DNA of 64,000 nt from a candidate division FCPU426 bacterium (GTDB lineage Bacteria > Oederibacteriota > Muellerivitia > Muellerivitales > DAHXKG01): positions 124,001 through 188,000 of the forward strand of contig DAHXKG010000004.1 in NCBI GenBank assembly GCA_027366525.1, read 5' to 3'. The notes beneath the pieces are model-generated. The model was not told the origin of the DNA. It did no database searches and saw nothing but the letters and a program-made list of their open reading frames with translations. Made by a program: the position numbers and the translations under genes. Positions within the stretch are counted from its first letter, which is position 1. Every line of letters starts with the position of its first letter. Below, in pieces: positions 46,057 to 54,791 of this stretch.

Positions 46057-46749
46057 GAGAGGGTCTTCAAGGTTTGCAAGTTGAAACCCCTTTGCTCTTA
46101 GCAAACAGGAATCGCATTTAAGACACGGAGCATGATTAGGACGAGGATGATAGCAAGAGTGTGTCCAGGCGTAATTGACTCCTAAACGGGTACCTTCTTG
46201 GATGATCTGATGTTTGGCGAGGTGAATTAAAGGGGTATGAATTTTAAGCTTCCAGTTTTGTTCCACACCAAGCTTGGTGCCTAAGCGTGCAAGTTTCTCA
46301 AATTGGTGAATAAAGGCGGGGCGGCAGTCCGGATAGCCACTATAGTCCAGAACGTTTACGCCGATAAAAAAATCTTCAACGTGAAGCGTTTCTCCCCAGG
46401 CCAAGGCTAACGATAAAAATATTAGATTCCTAGCAGGCACATAAGTTTCAGGAATGCCCTGGGCCATGGATTGGAAGGACCGTGATTGTGCGACGTTTAA
46501 TTTCAAGTCGGTTAAGGAAGATCCTCCCCAAGCCGTGAGAGGAATTTTGAGAATAAGATGTTTTTGAACTTGGTAGTGGCGAGCTATTTTTTTAGCGGCG
46601 AGTAATTCAGCTTGATGGCGTTGTCCATATTGAATGGTCAGTGCATAAATATTAAATCCCCGTGACTGAGCGATGGCTAAGCAGGTGGTCGAATCTAATC
46701 CGCCGGACAATAAAACGATGGCTTTTTTGGAAATTTTCGCTGGTTTCAT
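46033..46749 (-). CDS. queC: 7-cyano-7-deazaguanine synthase
   Basis: QueC converts 7-carboxy-7-deazaguanine to preQ0 using ATP and ammonia, on the path to queuosine or archaeosine-like bases. The PP-loop is LLSGGLDSTTCLA, and the carboxy-terminal zinc site is CYHPRPNHAPCLKCDSC with four cysteines in the right spacing. VPARNLIFLSLAL and FFIGVNVLDYSGYPDCRP are family signatures. It follows queE with no gap (queE stop directly followed by ATG). Its end overlaps the plus-strand gene by 24 bases. Confidence 0.96.
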   Translation of the reverse strand: MKPAKISKKAIVLLSGGLDSTTCLAIAQSRGFNIYALTIQYGQRHQAELLAAKKIARHYQVQKHLILKIPLTAWGGSSLTDLKLNVAQSRSFQSMAQGIPETYVPARNLIFLSLALAWGETLHVEDFFIGVNVLDYSGYPDCRPAFIHQFEKLARLGTKLGVEQNWKLKIHTPLIHLAKHQIIQEGTRLGVNYAWTHSCYHPRPNHAPCLKCDSCLLRAKGFQLANLEDPLLNRFFRK

Positions 46750-47412
46750 CTAACGTCTCCTGATTTCATGCGGCCATAAATATTTGTGGAGTTGGATTTG
46801 AAGTTTTCCAGGCGCATGATCTCGGATCATCCACTCAGCTAAATGCTGAGGAGGCAATAGTTCATGAACGGGCGATAAAAGCAAGGTGAAGCGTTCGTCA
46901 AGTTGATAACGTTTAATTTGCTCTTGGGCATAGGCGTAATCGGTCTCATCTTGAATGACAAATTTAATTTGATCTTGATGAGGAATTAATAAGTGTAGAT
47001 TATCCAAATGATTTCGATGAGCTTCTTGAGACTGAGGACACTTAATGTCCATAATTTTAATGATTTCCGAAGGGACTTGGGATAACGAGAGCGCCCCACT
47101 GGTTTCTAATAAAACTTGATAGTGTTGCTGGAGCAAAGCTTGCATCAAAAAATAAACATTTTTTTGAGCTAAAGGTTCTCCTCCGGTAATTTCAATTAAA
47201 GGAATGCCATAATCGCGGACGGTGCAGAGGATATTTTCCAAGGATAGTTCTGTTCCTTCTTGAAAGGCATAAGTCGTGTCACACCAGGAGCACCGGAGGG
47301 GACAGCCGGTTAGCCGGATGAATACACAAGTCTGTCCTGCAAAAGTCGATTCTCCCTGAAGACTTGCATAGATTTCATTGATTTTAAGTGTTGTCTGAAG
47401 ATCTGATGTCAT
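46750..47412 (-). CDS. queE: 7-carboxy-7-deazaguanine synthase (radical SAM)
   Basis: QueE is a radical SAM enzyme that turns 6-carboxytetrahydropterin into 7-carboxy-7-deazaguanine. The cluster motif CPLRCSWC (CxxxCxxC) follows IYASLQGESTFAG and VFIRLTG, and ITGGEPLAQ is the SAM-binding GGE motif. At 220 aa it is of normal length. It forms a two-gene unit with queC; queD, folE and queF are not in the window. Upstream (47413 onward) lies a hairpin-rich region without any preQ1 riboswitch that I can identify. Confidence 0.95.
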   Translation of the reverse strand: MTSDLQTTLKINEIYASLQGESTFAGQTCVFIRLTGCPLRCSWCDTTYAFQEGTELSLENILCTVRDYGIPLIEITGGEPLAQKNVYFLMQALLQQHYQVLLETSGALSLSQVPSEIIKIMDIKCPQSQEAHRNHLDNLHLLIPHQDQIKFVIQDETDYAYAQEQIKRYQLDERFTLLLSPVHELLPPQHLAEWMIRDHAPGKLQIQLHKYLWPHEIRRR

Positions 47413-47452
47413 AGTATTTAGATATTTAACATTTTTTTAATTCATTAGCAAG

Positions 47453-47756
47453 GACGTTCCCTGGATTCCTTTGGATTCCAGCGAGCAGATCGAAAAAACA
47501 TACCCAGCAAAAAATGGCGGGTATTGGTTAACACTCAATTGGAGCCGGAAATATGATGCCCCAAGACATGATTACACAAGGGAGACAATACGCTCCCGGG
47601 GTCCAAGATGCTCAGGTGGAGCAGGATTTGATTCTAAGCCGCTCCTGAGTGGAAATATTCCAGGACGCGGGTGTATCCCAAAGCCTTCTTTTGCGGGGGT
47701 GGAAAGAGTACGGAAACTCCTTTTGAATCCGATTGAGGGCCAATCGCTCTTTTCTT
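47453..47756 (+). ncRNA. Candidate structured RNA in a G+C-rich intergenic island
   Basis: The 583-nt gap between queE and rqcH contains an island whose G+C is about 55% over 47581-47700 by hand count, against 27-38% in the flanks. It is full of hairpins: CTGGATTCC/GGATTCCAG, ATACCC/GGGTAT, CCCC/GGGG enclosing GGGAG/CTCCC, a long GGAGC/GCTCC plus CTCA/TGAG stem, and GAGT/ACTC. At the 3' end a 6-bp stem CGATTG/CAATCG is followed by CTCTTTTCTT, like a weak terminator on the plus strand. The only ORF has a TTG start, no Shine-Dalgarno and codon use unlike the neighbours. It is not a tmRNA, RNase P, SRP or 6S RNA that I can recognise. The strand is uncertain. Confidence 0.4.
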
Positions 47757-47995
47757 GAGTGTCATATACAGGTCATTCGCAACACGTTATCGATCGCTTA
47801 GGTCAAATGACCAAATATTTCGTTGGCAAGGCACATTTCTAAATCTATTGCAAACAAAAGCCCATATAAGTATTGATGAGAGTGATAAGTTTTTACAACT
47901 TATGCGCTGAGAAAAATTTGAGTTTTTGTGTAAATTTTGAGATCGATAAATGATCATGCGGTCAGTAAAGGAGATGAAATCAACAACGGAGGATT
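47757..47995. other. AT-rich intergenic stretch
   Basis: No coding frame, tRNA or clear promoter was found in this 239-nt remainder of the queE-rqcH gap. One short inverted repeat, GGTCATTTGACC (47801-47812 on either strand), is visible: it is a perfect 12-bp palindrome of unknown meaning. Confidence 0.4.
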
Positions 47996-49669
47996 CTAAT
48001 CAGATGAAGGAATATGAGGTTTGATAAAAATACTTTTTTCTTTTGAAAAAGAAACCATGCCAGGTTTTCCGCCCGGTATTTTTTTTACATATTTTTTGAG
48101 TGTATAACTGATGGTCACGAGAGATTGTTTAGATGCTTGACTGTGATCGGCGGCCCATTGTGCAGCCTTTAGAATGGCTTCATCCGAAACAGAAATATTT
48201 TTTTCCAATTTTCTCAAAATGACATGCGGGCCTGGAAAATCTCGGACATGAAACCATAAATCCTCCGGTTGAGCTAATTGAAAAGTAATGTATTCATTAC
48301 CACTGGCGGAAGTTCCTGCACATAACTCTAATTTGGAGTCCAACCTTTCTTTAAACACATGCGGCGGGGGAATGGATTTAACAGTGATTTTAGGTGGGGT
48401 GATCGGGCGAATCGGTTTGGGGAAAAGTTCTTGATTGATTTTTTCAATTTCATGGAGATGGTGTATGGCTGGAATGCTTCGCAAAGAAGATTGCAGAAAT
48501 TCAATTCGATTTTTAACATCCAGAACTCGCTTTTCAATGAGTGATAATCCCCGGACACCTTTCTTGGATTTTTGAAAATAAAATTGAACATTTTGGATGG
48601 GTGATAGAGAAGGATTAAGGGGAATCGTAACGGTTTGAGACGCTCCATGGATAATATCCGGTAAATTAATGCTGGAACTGTGAGGAGAAATATGCGTGAG
48701 TGATGCCAATAAGAGATCTCCCCAAAACTGATACTGATCAGAAAGAAGGGCATGAGCCCGATCCTGCTGAACTCGTTCTAATATTTTTTTTTCATGCTTG
48801 AGTGTTTTCCGAATTTTGGATTCCAAATTGGCTTTTTCTTTTAAAAACGTCATTTGATTTAGTTGGAGCGTGTAAAAGGAATCCAAAGCAAGATGGGCTT
48901 GATCATATAAACGCGTGGTAGGCGTAGGACCGCTTAAGGGAAAGGGTGAAAGAATTAAGGAAGAAGCGGATGTTTGAATTTCAAAATAATCCCAGGGTTG
49001 TGTGAGTACTTTTTGCTTGGTGTGTTCCCATTTTTCAAAGTCCATAGTGTTGTTTTGGTAAATCCACGAGGCTAATTGGGCATCTGTGCCTTGAAATTCG
49101 TTTTGAATCCATTGGGTGAAGTTCTGGGATTGCGCATGGTTCCAATGTTGATTTAGCTCCTGTATAGACAAGTTCCAGAAGTTCGGTTTTGAAATGGATC
49201 GCGGTGGCGGGTGATAAGGATGTTGAGGCAATACCGGTCGTTCTGGGTTGTTCTTGTATCGGAGGGCACTAACAATTCTATGGTTGAAGTCAACAAGAAT
49301 GAGATTGGGATACTTGGGCAGACATTCAAAAATAAGTTGAAAAGTGTCGGATGACGTTTTGAAATAAAGTTTTAAGATTTTTTCTCCGGGCTGGATTTCG
49401 ATATTAATTAATTGAGCATATTCGAGATGTTTTCTTAAAGAACGGCAAAAATTGGGAGGAGACAATTGCGATGGGGGTTTCTGATTGGAAAAAAAGATAA
49501 TCGGGTGCGACAATGCAGTTGAAATCACAATGTATTTCAGTTTTCGGTGTGGATGGTAGCCGGATAGATAAAGGACATCGGAGGATGGTTGAGAAATTTG
49601 ATTCAATCGCGAAGATTTGAAATAGGCTTCAAGTTCACGAGCAATACATTGTAATAAAAAAGGTGTCAT
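47996..49669 (-). CDS. rqcH: NFACT family protein (RqcH / fibronectin-binding-like)
   Basis: A 557-aa homolog of RqcH, the bacterial NEMF that binds stalled 50S-peptidyl-tRNA complexes and directs alanine tailing of the nascent chain. The amino-terminal NFACT-N domain (residues 1 to about 230, with LRYKNNPERPVLP) is followed by a coiled-coil middle (KIRKTLKHEKKILERVQQ) and the NFACT-R domain near residue 450 (SGNEYITFQLAQPEDLWFHV, then GPHVIL), ending with KYVKKIPGGKPGMV. All parts are present, so it should be functional. It is monocistronic on the minus strand. Confidence 0.9.
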   Translation of the reverse strand: MTPFLLQCIARELEAYFKSSRLNQISQPSSDVLYLSGYHPHRKLKYIVISTALSHPIIFFSNQKPPSQLSPPNFCRSLRKHLEYAQLINIEIQPGEKILKLYFKTSSDTFQLIFECLPKYPNLILVDFNHRIVSALRYKNNPERPVLPQHPYHPPPRSISKPNFWNLSIQELNQHWNHAQSQNFTQWIQNEFQGTDAQLASWIYQNNTMDFEKWEHTKQKVLTQPWDYFEIQTSASSLILSPFPLSGPTPTTRLYDQAHLALDSFYTLQLNQMTFLKEKANLESKIRKTLKHEKKILERVQQDRAHALLSDQYQFWGDLLLASLTHISPHSSSINLPDIIHGASQTVTIPLNPSLSPIQNVQFYFQKSKKGVRGLSLIEKRVLDVKNRIEFLQSSLRSIPAIHHLHEIEKINQELFPKPIRPITPPKITVKSIPPPHVFKERLDSKLELCAGTSASGNEYITFQLAQPEDLWFHVRDFPGPHVILRKLEKNISVSDEAILKAAQWAADHSQASKQSLVTISYTLKKYVKKIPGGKPGMVSFSKEKSIFIKPHIPSSD

Positions 49670-49760
49670 GGAATATCCTATTTTATAATATTGAGATGGA
49701 TGTAGGGTACTATATTTTTTATCGAAGCGAGGATGACGCTATCAAAAATACGATAACCCT

Positions 49761-49789
49761 TTGACACTGGTATAAAAGCGTTTTACACT
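49761..49789 (+). promoter_or_regulatory. Sigma-70 promoter for the fatty-acid operon
   Basis: TTGACA at 49761-49766, a 17-bp spacer and TACACT at 49784-49789. It is 49 bases before the fadD start codon. Two copies of TTNACACTG (49761-49769 and 49782-49790) are exactly 21 bases apart and overlap both promoter hexamers, which could be an operator. Confidence 0.75.
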
Positions 49790-49837
49790 GTTTGTAGGAC
49801 GAGATTGAAGATCATCCGACACGTGAAAGGAGGCAGC

Positions 49838-51526
49838 ATGAAAGAATCACCCTGGCTTTCTTTTTATGATCCTCAAGTACCAGCCCAAATTGATTTCCCC
49901 AATAAAACCTTAGTTCAAGTTTTTGAAGACATAGCTCTGCAATTTCCATCAGCAATTGCGATCCATTTTTTTAGTTATCAACAAACCTACCGTCGACTGC
50001 ATCAATTAGTGAATCAATTTGCCAATTTACTTTTTAAAAATGGGTTTCAACCGGGGATGCGAGTGGCACTTTATCTCCCCAATGTTCCAGCGGTTCCGAT
50101 TGTTTATTATGGCGCGCTAAAAGCGGGTGCGGTCATTACCCAACTGAATCCATTGTATTCATCGACAGAAGCTGAATTTCAATTGAAGGATTCAGACGCG
50201 CAGTATTTGGTTGTGCTGGATAGATTTTTACCGTTAATTCAAACGATTCAAGGCCATTTAAAATTAAAAAAAATATGGGTTTGCGGGATTCAGGATTTTT
50301 TACCCTTTCCGCTCAATCGATTGTATCAACTTAAATCAATGCGTGAAAAAACTTGGGTTTCATGGCGATCCACGGAGGTGATACGACCTTTTTCAAAAGA
50401 GTTAAGAACCGCTTCAAGTGAATGTCCATCGTCCCAACTCTCATTGGATGCGCCCGCTCTTTTCCAATATACCGGTGGGACCACCGGCATTGCCAAAGGG
50501 GTTATTTTAACGCATCGCAATCTCTTGGCCAACGCTTTGCAAGTCCGGCATTGGTTTCCCACCCTTAAACAAGGCGAAGAAAAAATTCTTGCCGTAATTC
50601 CCATTTTTCATTGTTACGGGATGACGGTAGGAATGAATCTATCGGTTGTGTTAGGGGCCTCCATGATTTTATTGCCTAAATTTGATGTTCAACAAGTGAT
50701 GGAAGCTATCCAGAAATATAAACCGAGTTTGTTCCCCGGGGTTCAAGCGATGTATGTTGCAATTAATCAACATCCTAAAACACCACGATATAATCTAAAA
50801 AGTGTTAAGGCCTGTATATCCGGAGCGGGCCCTCTGCATCAGGAAGTTCAAAAAAAATTCGAGGAAATTACGGGTGGAAAGTTGGTGGAGGGATATGGAC
50901 TTACGGAAGCCTCGCCCGTAACTCATGCCAATCCGATTTATGGCCAACGCAAGATGGGCTCGATTGGAATTCCATTATCCGGCACGGAATCCAAAATTGT
51001 CGATTTAGAAACCGGGCAAAAAGATCTGGCGTCCGGTGAAATTGGAGAACTGGTCATTCGAGGTCCTCAAGTGATGCAGGGGTATTTAAACCATCCGGAA
51101 GAAACTCAATGGGTATTAAGAGACGGTTGGCTGTATACGGGTGATATTGCTTATATGGATGATGAGGGTTTCTTTTTTGTGGTCGATCGGAAAAAGGACA
51201 TGATTAAAGTTGGTGGAGAAAATGTTTATCCGCGTGATGTGGAAGAGGTTTTATTTCAAAATGACAAAATTAAAGATTGTGTGGTTGTCGGAATTCCCGA
51301 TAGTAGTTTTGTCGAGCGTGTCAAAGCCTATGTAGTTTTAAAATCGGCTATGAGCGCGACGGAATCGGAAATTATTGAATTTTGCAAATTGAAAATGGCT
51401 AAATATAAGGTTCCTCGAGAAGTCGAGTTCCGTCAAGAATTGCCTAAAAATCTAGTGGGTAAAAATTTAAGGCGAGTTCTGGTTCATGAAGCCAATCAAA
51501 AAAATGTGAAATCCGGTAATCTTTAA
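49838..51526 (+). CDS. fadD: Long-chain acyl-CoA synthetase
   Basis: An AMP-forming ligase that activates free fatty acids to acyl-CoA. Motifs are FQYTGGTTGIAKG (P-loop, near residue 211), the GYGLTEASPVTH adenine motif, GWLYTGDIAYMDDEGFFF, and VDRKKDMIKVGGENVYPRDV, the FadD-type linker motif. The ATG at 49838 is chosen because AAAGGAGG stands six bases upstream; a TTG at 49805 precedes that signal. The product is then 562 aa, near the usual size. First gene of a five-gene lipid operon. No membrane helix is obvious; peripheral association is expected. Confidence 0.94.
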   Translation: MKESPWLSFYDPQVPAQIDFPNKTLVQVFEDIALQFPSAIAIHFFSYQQTYRRLHQLVNQFANLLFKNGFQPGMRVALYLPNVPAVPIVYYGALKAGAVITQLNPLYSSTEAEFQLKDSDAQYLVVLDRFLPLIQTIQGHLKLKKIWVCGIQDFLPFPLNRLYQLKSMREKTWVSWRSTEVIRPFSKELRTASSECPSSQLSLDAPALFQYTGGTTGIAKGVILTHRNLLANALQVRHWFPTLKQGEEKILAVIPIFHCYGMTVGMNLSVVLGASMILLPKFDVQQVMEAIQKYKPSLFPGVQAMYVAINQHPKTPRYNLKSVKACISGAGPLHQEVQKKFEEITGGKLVEGYGLTEASPVTHANPIYGQRKMGSIGIPLSGTESKIVDLETGQKDLASGEIGELVIRGPQVMQGYLNHPEETQWVLRDGWLYTGDIAYMDDEGFFFVVDRKKDMIKVGGENVYPRDVEEVLFQNDKIKDCVVVGIPDSSFVERVKAYVVLKSAMSATESEIIEFCKLKMAKYKVPREVEFRQELPKNLVGKNLRRVLVHEANQKNVKSGNL

Positions 51527-51542
51527 TGCAAGGAGTGCATCT

Positions 51543-52736
51543 ATGAAAGAAGTGGTTATTGTTGATGGAGTTCGAACCCCTATTGGCGTTTTAGGGGGGG
51601 CTTTAAAGGATGTCTCAGCTCAGGAATTGGCCGCCACGGCCATGAAGGAATTGTTGAAGCGTAATCATTTAAAAGGGTCGGATATTGATGAAGTTATTTT
51701 GGGATGTGTTGCCCAGAGTTCCGATGCACCCAATATTGCTCGGGTTGCATCGCTGCTAGCAGGGCTTCCCAAAGAAGTTGTTGGTTATACCGTTGCTCGC
51801 AATTGCTCCTCAGGGATGCAGGCATTGGTCAATGCTTATCAAAATATCCAGTGTGGCGACGCCGATATTCAGTTAGTGGGTGGAACGGAATCGATGAGCA
51901 GAATTCCTTATATTAATCGAGACATACGATTTGGGAAACGGATGAGAGATTCCGTGATGGTCGATGGCTTAATGGAGGGTTTGACCGATCCCGTGTGTCA
52001 TTTAGTCATGGGTCAGACGGCAGAGGTTTTAGCTGAGGAATTTCAAATTTCACGGAAAGAACAGGATGAATTCGCAGTTCAAAGTCATCGCAAGGCTTTC
52101 AAGGCTCAGCGAGAAAATAAATTCAAAGAAGAAATAGTACCGGTTTGGGTTCCCAAACATATGATGGGTAAAGCTATGCCGCCGGAGCCGGTATACCAGG
52201 ATGAGGGCATTAATATCGCTTTAACCGAGCAAGCGCTGGCATCTTATCCTGCGGTGTTTAAAGAAGGGGGCAGTGTAACTCCGGGCAATGCTTGTGGAAT
52301 TAATGATGGGGCCGCGATGTTGTTAGTGATGTCAGAAGAAAAAGCTCGTGCACTTTCTTTTCCGTTATTAGGCTATATTCGATCGTATGCGTTTGTCGGG
52401 GTGGAACCGGAACGGATGGGAATTGGACCGGCCATGGCTATTCCTAAAGCGATCCAAAAAGCTCATCTGCAATTAGATGATTTACAGCTGGTTGAAATTA
52501 ATGAAGCTTTTGCTGCGCAAGTATTATCAGTGGATCGCATTTTGCATTTGAAAAGAGATATTTTAAATATGAATGGGGGAGCGATTGCGCTAGGGCATCC
52601 GGTAGGGATGACCGGCGCAAGATTGGTTTTAACGGCATTAAGAGAGATGGTAAGAAAAAATTTCTCATTATCCGTCATTTCGATGTGTGTCGGGGGAGGC
52701 TTGGGTGGCGCGATGGTTTTAGAACGAAAAAACTAA
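51543..52736 (+). CDS. Acetyl-CoA acyltransferase (thiolase)
   Basis: A 397-aa thiolase that cleaves 3-ketoacyl-CoA or, in reverse, condenses acyl-CoA units. The acyl-accepting cysteine lies in ARNCSSGMQAL (Cys88), the histidine in GGAIALGHPVGMTGAR near residue 350, and the second cysteine in MCVGGGLGGAM near residue 382. Degradative (FadA/AtoB) and biosynthetic thiolases share these motifs; the operon context with FadD and the other beta-oxidation steps favours degradation. Strong AAGGAG upstream. Confidence 0.95.
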   Translation: MKEVVIVDGVRTPIGVLGGALKDVSAQELAATAMKELLKRNHLKGSDIDEVILGCVAQSSDAPNIARVASLLAGLPKEVVGYTVARNCSSGMQALVNAYQNIQCGDADIQLVGGTESMSRIPYINRDIRFGKRMRDSVMVDGLMEGLTDPVCHLVMGQTAEVLAEEFQISRKEQDEFAVQSHRKAFKAQRENKFKEEIVPVWVPKHMMGKAMPPEPVYQDEGINIALTEQALASYPAVFKEGGSVTPGNACGINDGAAMLLVMSEEKARALSFPLLGYIRSYAFVGVEPERMGIGPAMAIPKAIQKAHLQLDDLQLVEINEAFAAQVLSVDRILHLKRDILNMNGGAIALGHPVGMTGARLVLTALREMVRKNFSLSVISMCVGGGLGGAMVLERKN

Positions 52737-52780
52737 AATGGCTTGTTGAAGTCCATGAGAACGATGACAGGAGGTCAACA

Positions 52781-53992
52781 ATGTTTATTTATAAAGCCGG
52801 CGTGATTGGAGCTGGAACAATGGGGTCAGGCATTGCTCAAACCATTTCTTTTTCGGGTTTGCCCGTTATTTTGAAAGATGTGGATATGGATAAAGTCAAT
52901 TATGGCATTCAATTAATTAAGAAAATTTATCAGACGCGTGTGGATAAAGGGAAAATGTCCTCAAATGAGATGGAACAAAAAATGGCTTTAGTTACGGGAA
53001 CTACTTCCAACGAAGATTTTAAAGAATGCGATATTATTGTCGAAGCCGTATATGAGAATGCGGAAGTTAAGAAAAAAGTTTTAACGGAAGTTGAAAAGCA
53101 CATTCCCGAGAACGCGATTTTGGCAACCAATACCTCGGCGTTATCCATCACCGAGTTGGCTGCGGCAGTGCAACATTCGGAACGCGTTGTGGGGATGCAT
53201 TTTTTTAATCCACCTTCCGTCATGAAATTAGTCGAAATTATTCCAGGGCTTCAAACATCCAATGATGTCGTTCAAGACACTCTGACATTTGCTGAATCCC
53301 TTCGAAAAATACCGGTTCGCGTGAAGGAATGTACGGGATTTTTAGTAAATCGCCTTCTGATGCCTTATTTAAACGAGGCGGCATTTATTGCGCAGACTGG
53401 CACGGCCACTATTTTAGAAATGGATGAGGCCATGCGTCAATTCGGAATGCCGATGGGGCCGTTTGTCTTAATGGATTTATTAGGACTGGATGTCTGCGAC
53501 GATGTTGCTAATATTCTTTATGATGCATATGGTTCACGCATGCAACCTTCATCATTATTATTGGAAATGAAGCAAGCCAAGTGTTTGGGGGTCAAATCAA
53601 AAGTGGGTTTTTATACATACGATGAATCTAAAACATCTAAGTTCCCAGAAATTCTTCAGAAATTATCCCAGACTTCTCCCCAAGGAGTGCGGCCTTTCTC
53701 GCCAGTACAAAGTCTATTGCCGATGATCAATGAAGCGGCTTTATGTTTGGAAGAAAATATCGCTTCACCGATGGATATTGACATGGCGATGATGGCCGGA
53801 ACGGGTTTTCCCAGTGAGAAAGGGGGACCCTTGCATTATGCAGATCAGTTGGGTCTTGATTGGGTTTTACAACAACTTCAGCTGTTAACGAAGCAAGTTG
53901 GCGAGCGATTTTGGCCTGCTCCACTTTTGAAACGCATGGTTGCAGCAGGTTATTTAGGTACCAAAACGAAAAAAGGGTTTTTTAATTATTAA
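52781..53992 (+). CDS. 3-hydroxyacyl-CoA dehydrogenase (two carboxy-terminal domains)
   Basis: Oxidises 3-hydroxyacyl-CoA to the keto form with NAD+. The Rossmann motif is GVIGAGTMGSGIAQ, catalytic-region segments include ATNTSALSITELA and GMHFFNPPSVMKLVEIIPG, and the protein has two consecutive 3HCDH carboxy-terminal domains (near residues 190-290 and 310-400), as in the dehydrogenase half of FadB but without a fused hydratase. An open frame extends upstream to 52685, but the ATG at 52781 has AGGAGG seven bases upstream and gives the normal amino terminus (403 aa). Confidence 0.95.
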   Translation: MFIYKAGVIGAGTMGSGIAQTISFSGLPVILKDVDMDKVNYGIQLIKKIYQTRVDKGKMSSNEMEQKMALVTGTTSNEDFKECDIIVEAVYENAEVKKKVLTEVEKHIPENAILATNTSALSITELAAAVQHSERVVGMHFFNPPSVMKLVEIIPGLQTSNDVVQDTLTFAESLRKIPVRVKECTGFLVNRLLMPYLNEAAFIAQTGTATILEMDEAMRQFGMPMGPFVLMDLLGLDVCDDVANILYDAYGSRMQPSSLLLEMKQAKCLGVKSKVGFYTYDESKTSKFPEILQKLSQTSPQGVRPFSPVQSLLPMINEAALCLEENIASPMDIDMAMMAGTGFPSEKGGPLHYADQLGLDWVLQQLQLLTKQVGERFWPAPLLKRMVAAGYLGTKTKKGFFNY

Positions 53993-54011
53993 CTTACTTT
54001 AAGGAGGCTAT

Positions 54012-54791
54012 ATGGAGTCCATTTGGAGAGTAGAAATTGACGCAAAAGTTGCAACATTCATTTTAGATCAAAAGCCGATTAACGTTCTTTCAAAACCGGT
54101 TTTGCTGGAACTGGAATCATTTTTGGAAAAATTTCGTTTAGATCCGAATGTTAAATGTTTGGTTCTCACAGGTTCTGGGATGACATTTGTTGCAGGAGCG
54201 GATATCAAGGAAATTGCCACCATTCAAAATGAAGAGCAAGCTTTGCAAGCCTCTCAAGTGGGCCAAGCATTGTTTATGAAAATTGAGAATTTTGAAAAGC
54301 CAATTTTAGCCGCCATTAATGGTGTTTGTTTAGGAGGAGGACTGGAATTAGCGATGGCTTGCCATATGCGCATTTGTTCCGATCGGGCCAAATTGGGACA
54401 ACCGGAAATTAATTTAGGCATTATGCCTGGATTTGGTGGCACGCAACGATTATCCAGATTGGTTGGAAAATCGAAGGCCATTGAATGGATTTTGCGTGGC
54501 GATTTTATTACACCGTCTGAAGCTTTAACGCGTGGTTTAGTGGATGAAGTTGTTCCGGACTCCGAAGTTTTGAAGCAATCCCAAGGTTGGGCTAAAAAAC
54601 TGGCATTAAAACCTCGCATTGCCGTCCGAGCTATTTTGAAGGCCATTCAGGAAGGCATGGCCAAGCCGACCATGGAAGAAGCGATGCGCGTCGAAGCCAA
54701 ATTATTTGCGGAATGCTGTCATTCCAAAGATATGAAAGAGGGCATACAGGCTTTTATTGAAAAACGGCAACCGAAGTTTATTGATGAATAA
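54012..54791 (+). CDS. Enoyl-CoA hydratase/isomerase family protein
   Basis: A crotonase-fold enzyme of 259 aa that hydrates trans-2-enoyl-CoA. The oxyanion-hole segment is FVAGADIKEIA, the second is NGVCLGGGLELAMAC, and the catalytic glutamate appears in LGQPEINLGIMPGFGGTQRL. These fit a genuine enoyl-CoA hydratase rather than a distant paralog. It follows AAGGAGG and overlaps the patatin gene by eight bases. Confidence 0.95.
   Translation: MESIWRVEIDAKVATFILDQKPINVLSKPVLLELESFLEKFRLDPNVKCLVLTGSGMTFVAGADIKEIATIQNEEQALQASQVGQALFMKIENFEKPILAAINGVCLGGGLELAMACHMRICSDRAKLGQPEINLGIMPGFGGTQRLSRLVGKSKAIEWILRGDFITPSEALTRGLVDEVVPDSEVLKQSQGWAKKLALKPRIAVRAILKAIQEGMAKPTMEEAMRVEAKLFAECCHSKDMKEGIQAFIEKRQPKFIDE

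Noticed and set aside
47413-47470. preQ1 riboswitch upstream of queE
   Set aside because: The minus-strand sequence before queE is A-rich, but I could not place the short preQ1-I stem-loop and pseudoknot tail, nor a class II or III fold. Only a covariance search could rescue this.
47600-47670. tRNA- or tmRNA-like end
   Set aside because: GGAGC/GCTCCAC pairing on the minus strand recalls an acceptor stem, but no T-arm with a normal loop, D-arm or anticodon arm can be fitted.
47471-47758. 95-codon ORF in the G+C-rich island
   Set aside because: TTG start without Shine-Dalgarno, many Arg codons and Gly/Pro/Cys-rich content unlike neighbouring proteins, no recognisable motif, and the same bases form extensive hairpins. 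It is better explained as noncoding.
52685-52780. Extended amino terminus of the 3-hydroxyacyl-CoA dehydrogenase
   Set aside because: The extension overlaps the thiolase gene and contains no conserved residues; AGGAGG just before the ATG at 52781 fixes the real start.
54254-54646. 130-codon minus-strand ORF inside the enoyl-CoA hydratase gene
   Set aside because: It lies wholly within a highly conserved gene, has no motif and no start signal. It is a shadow frame.
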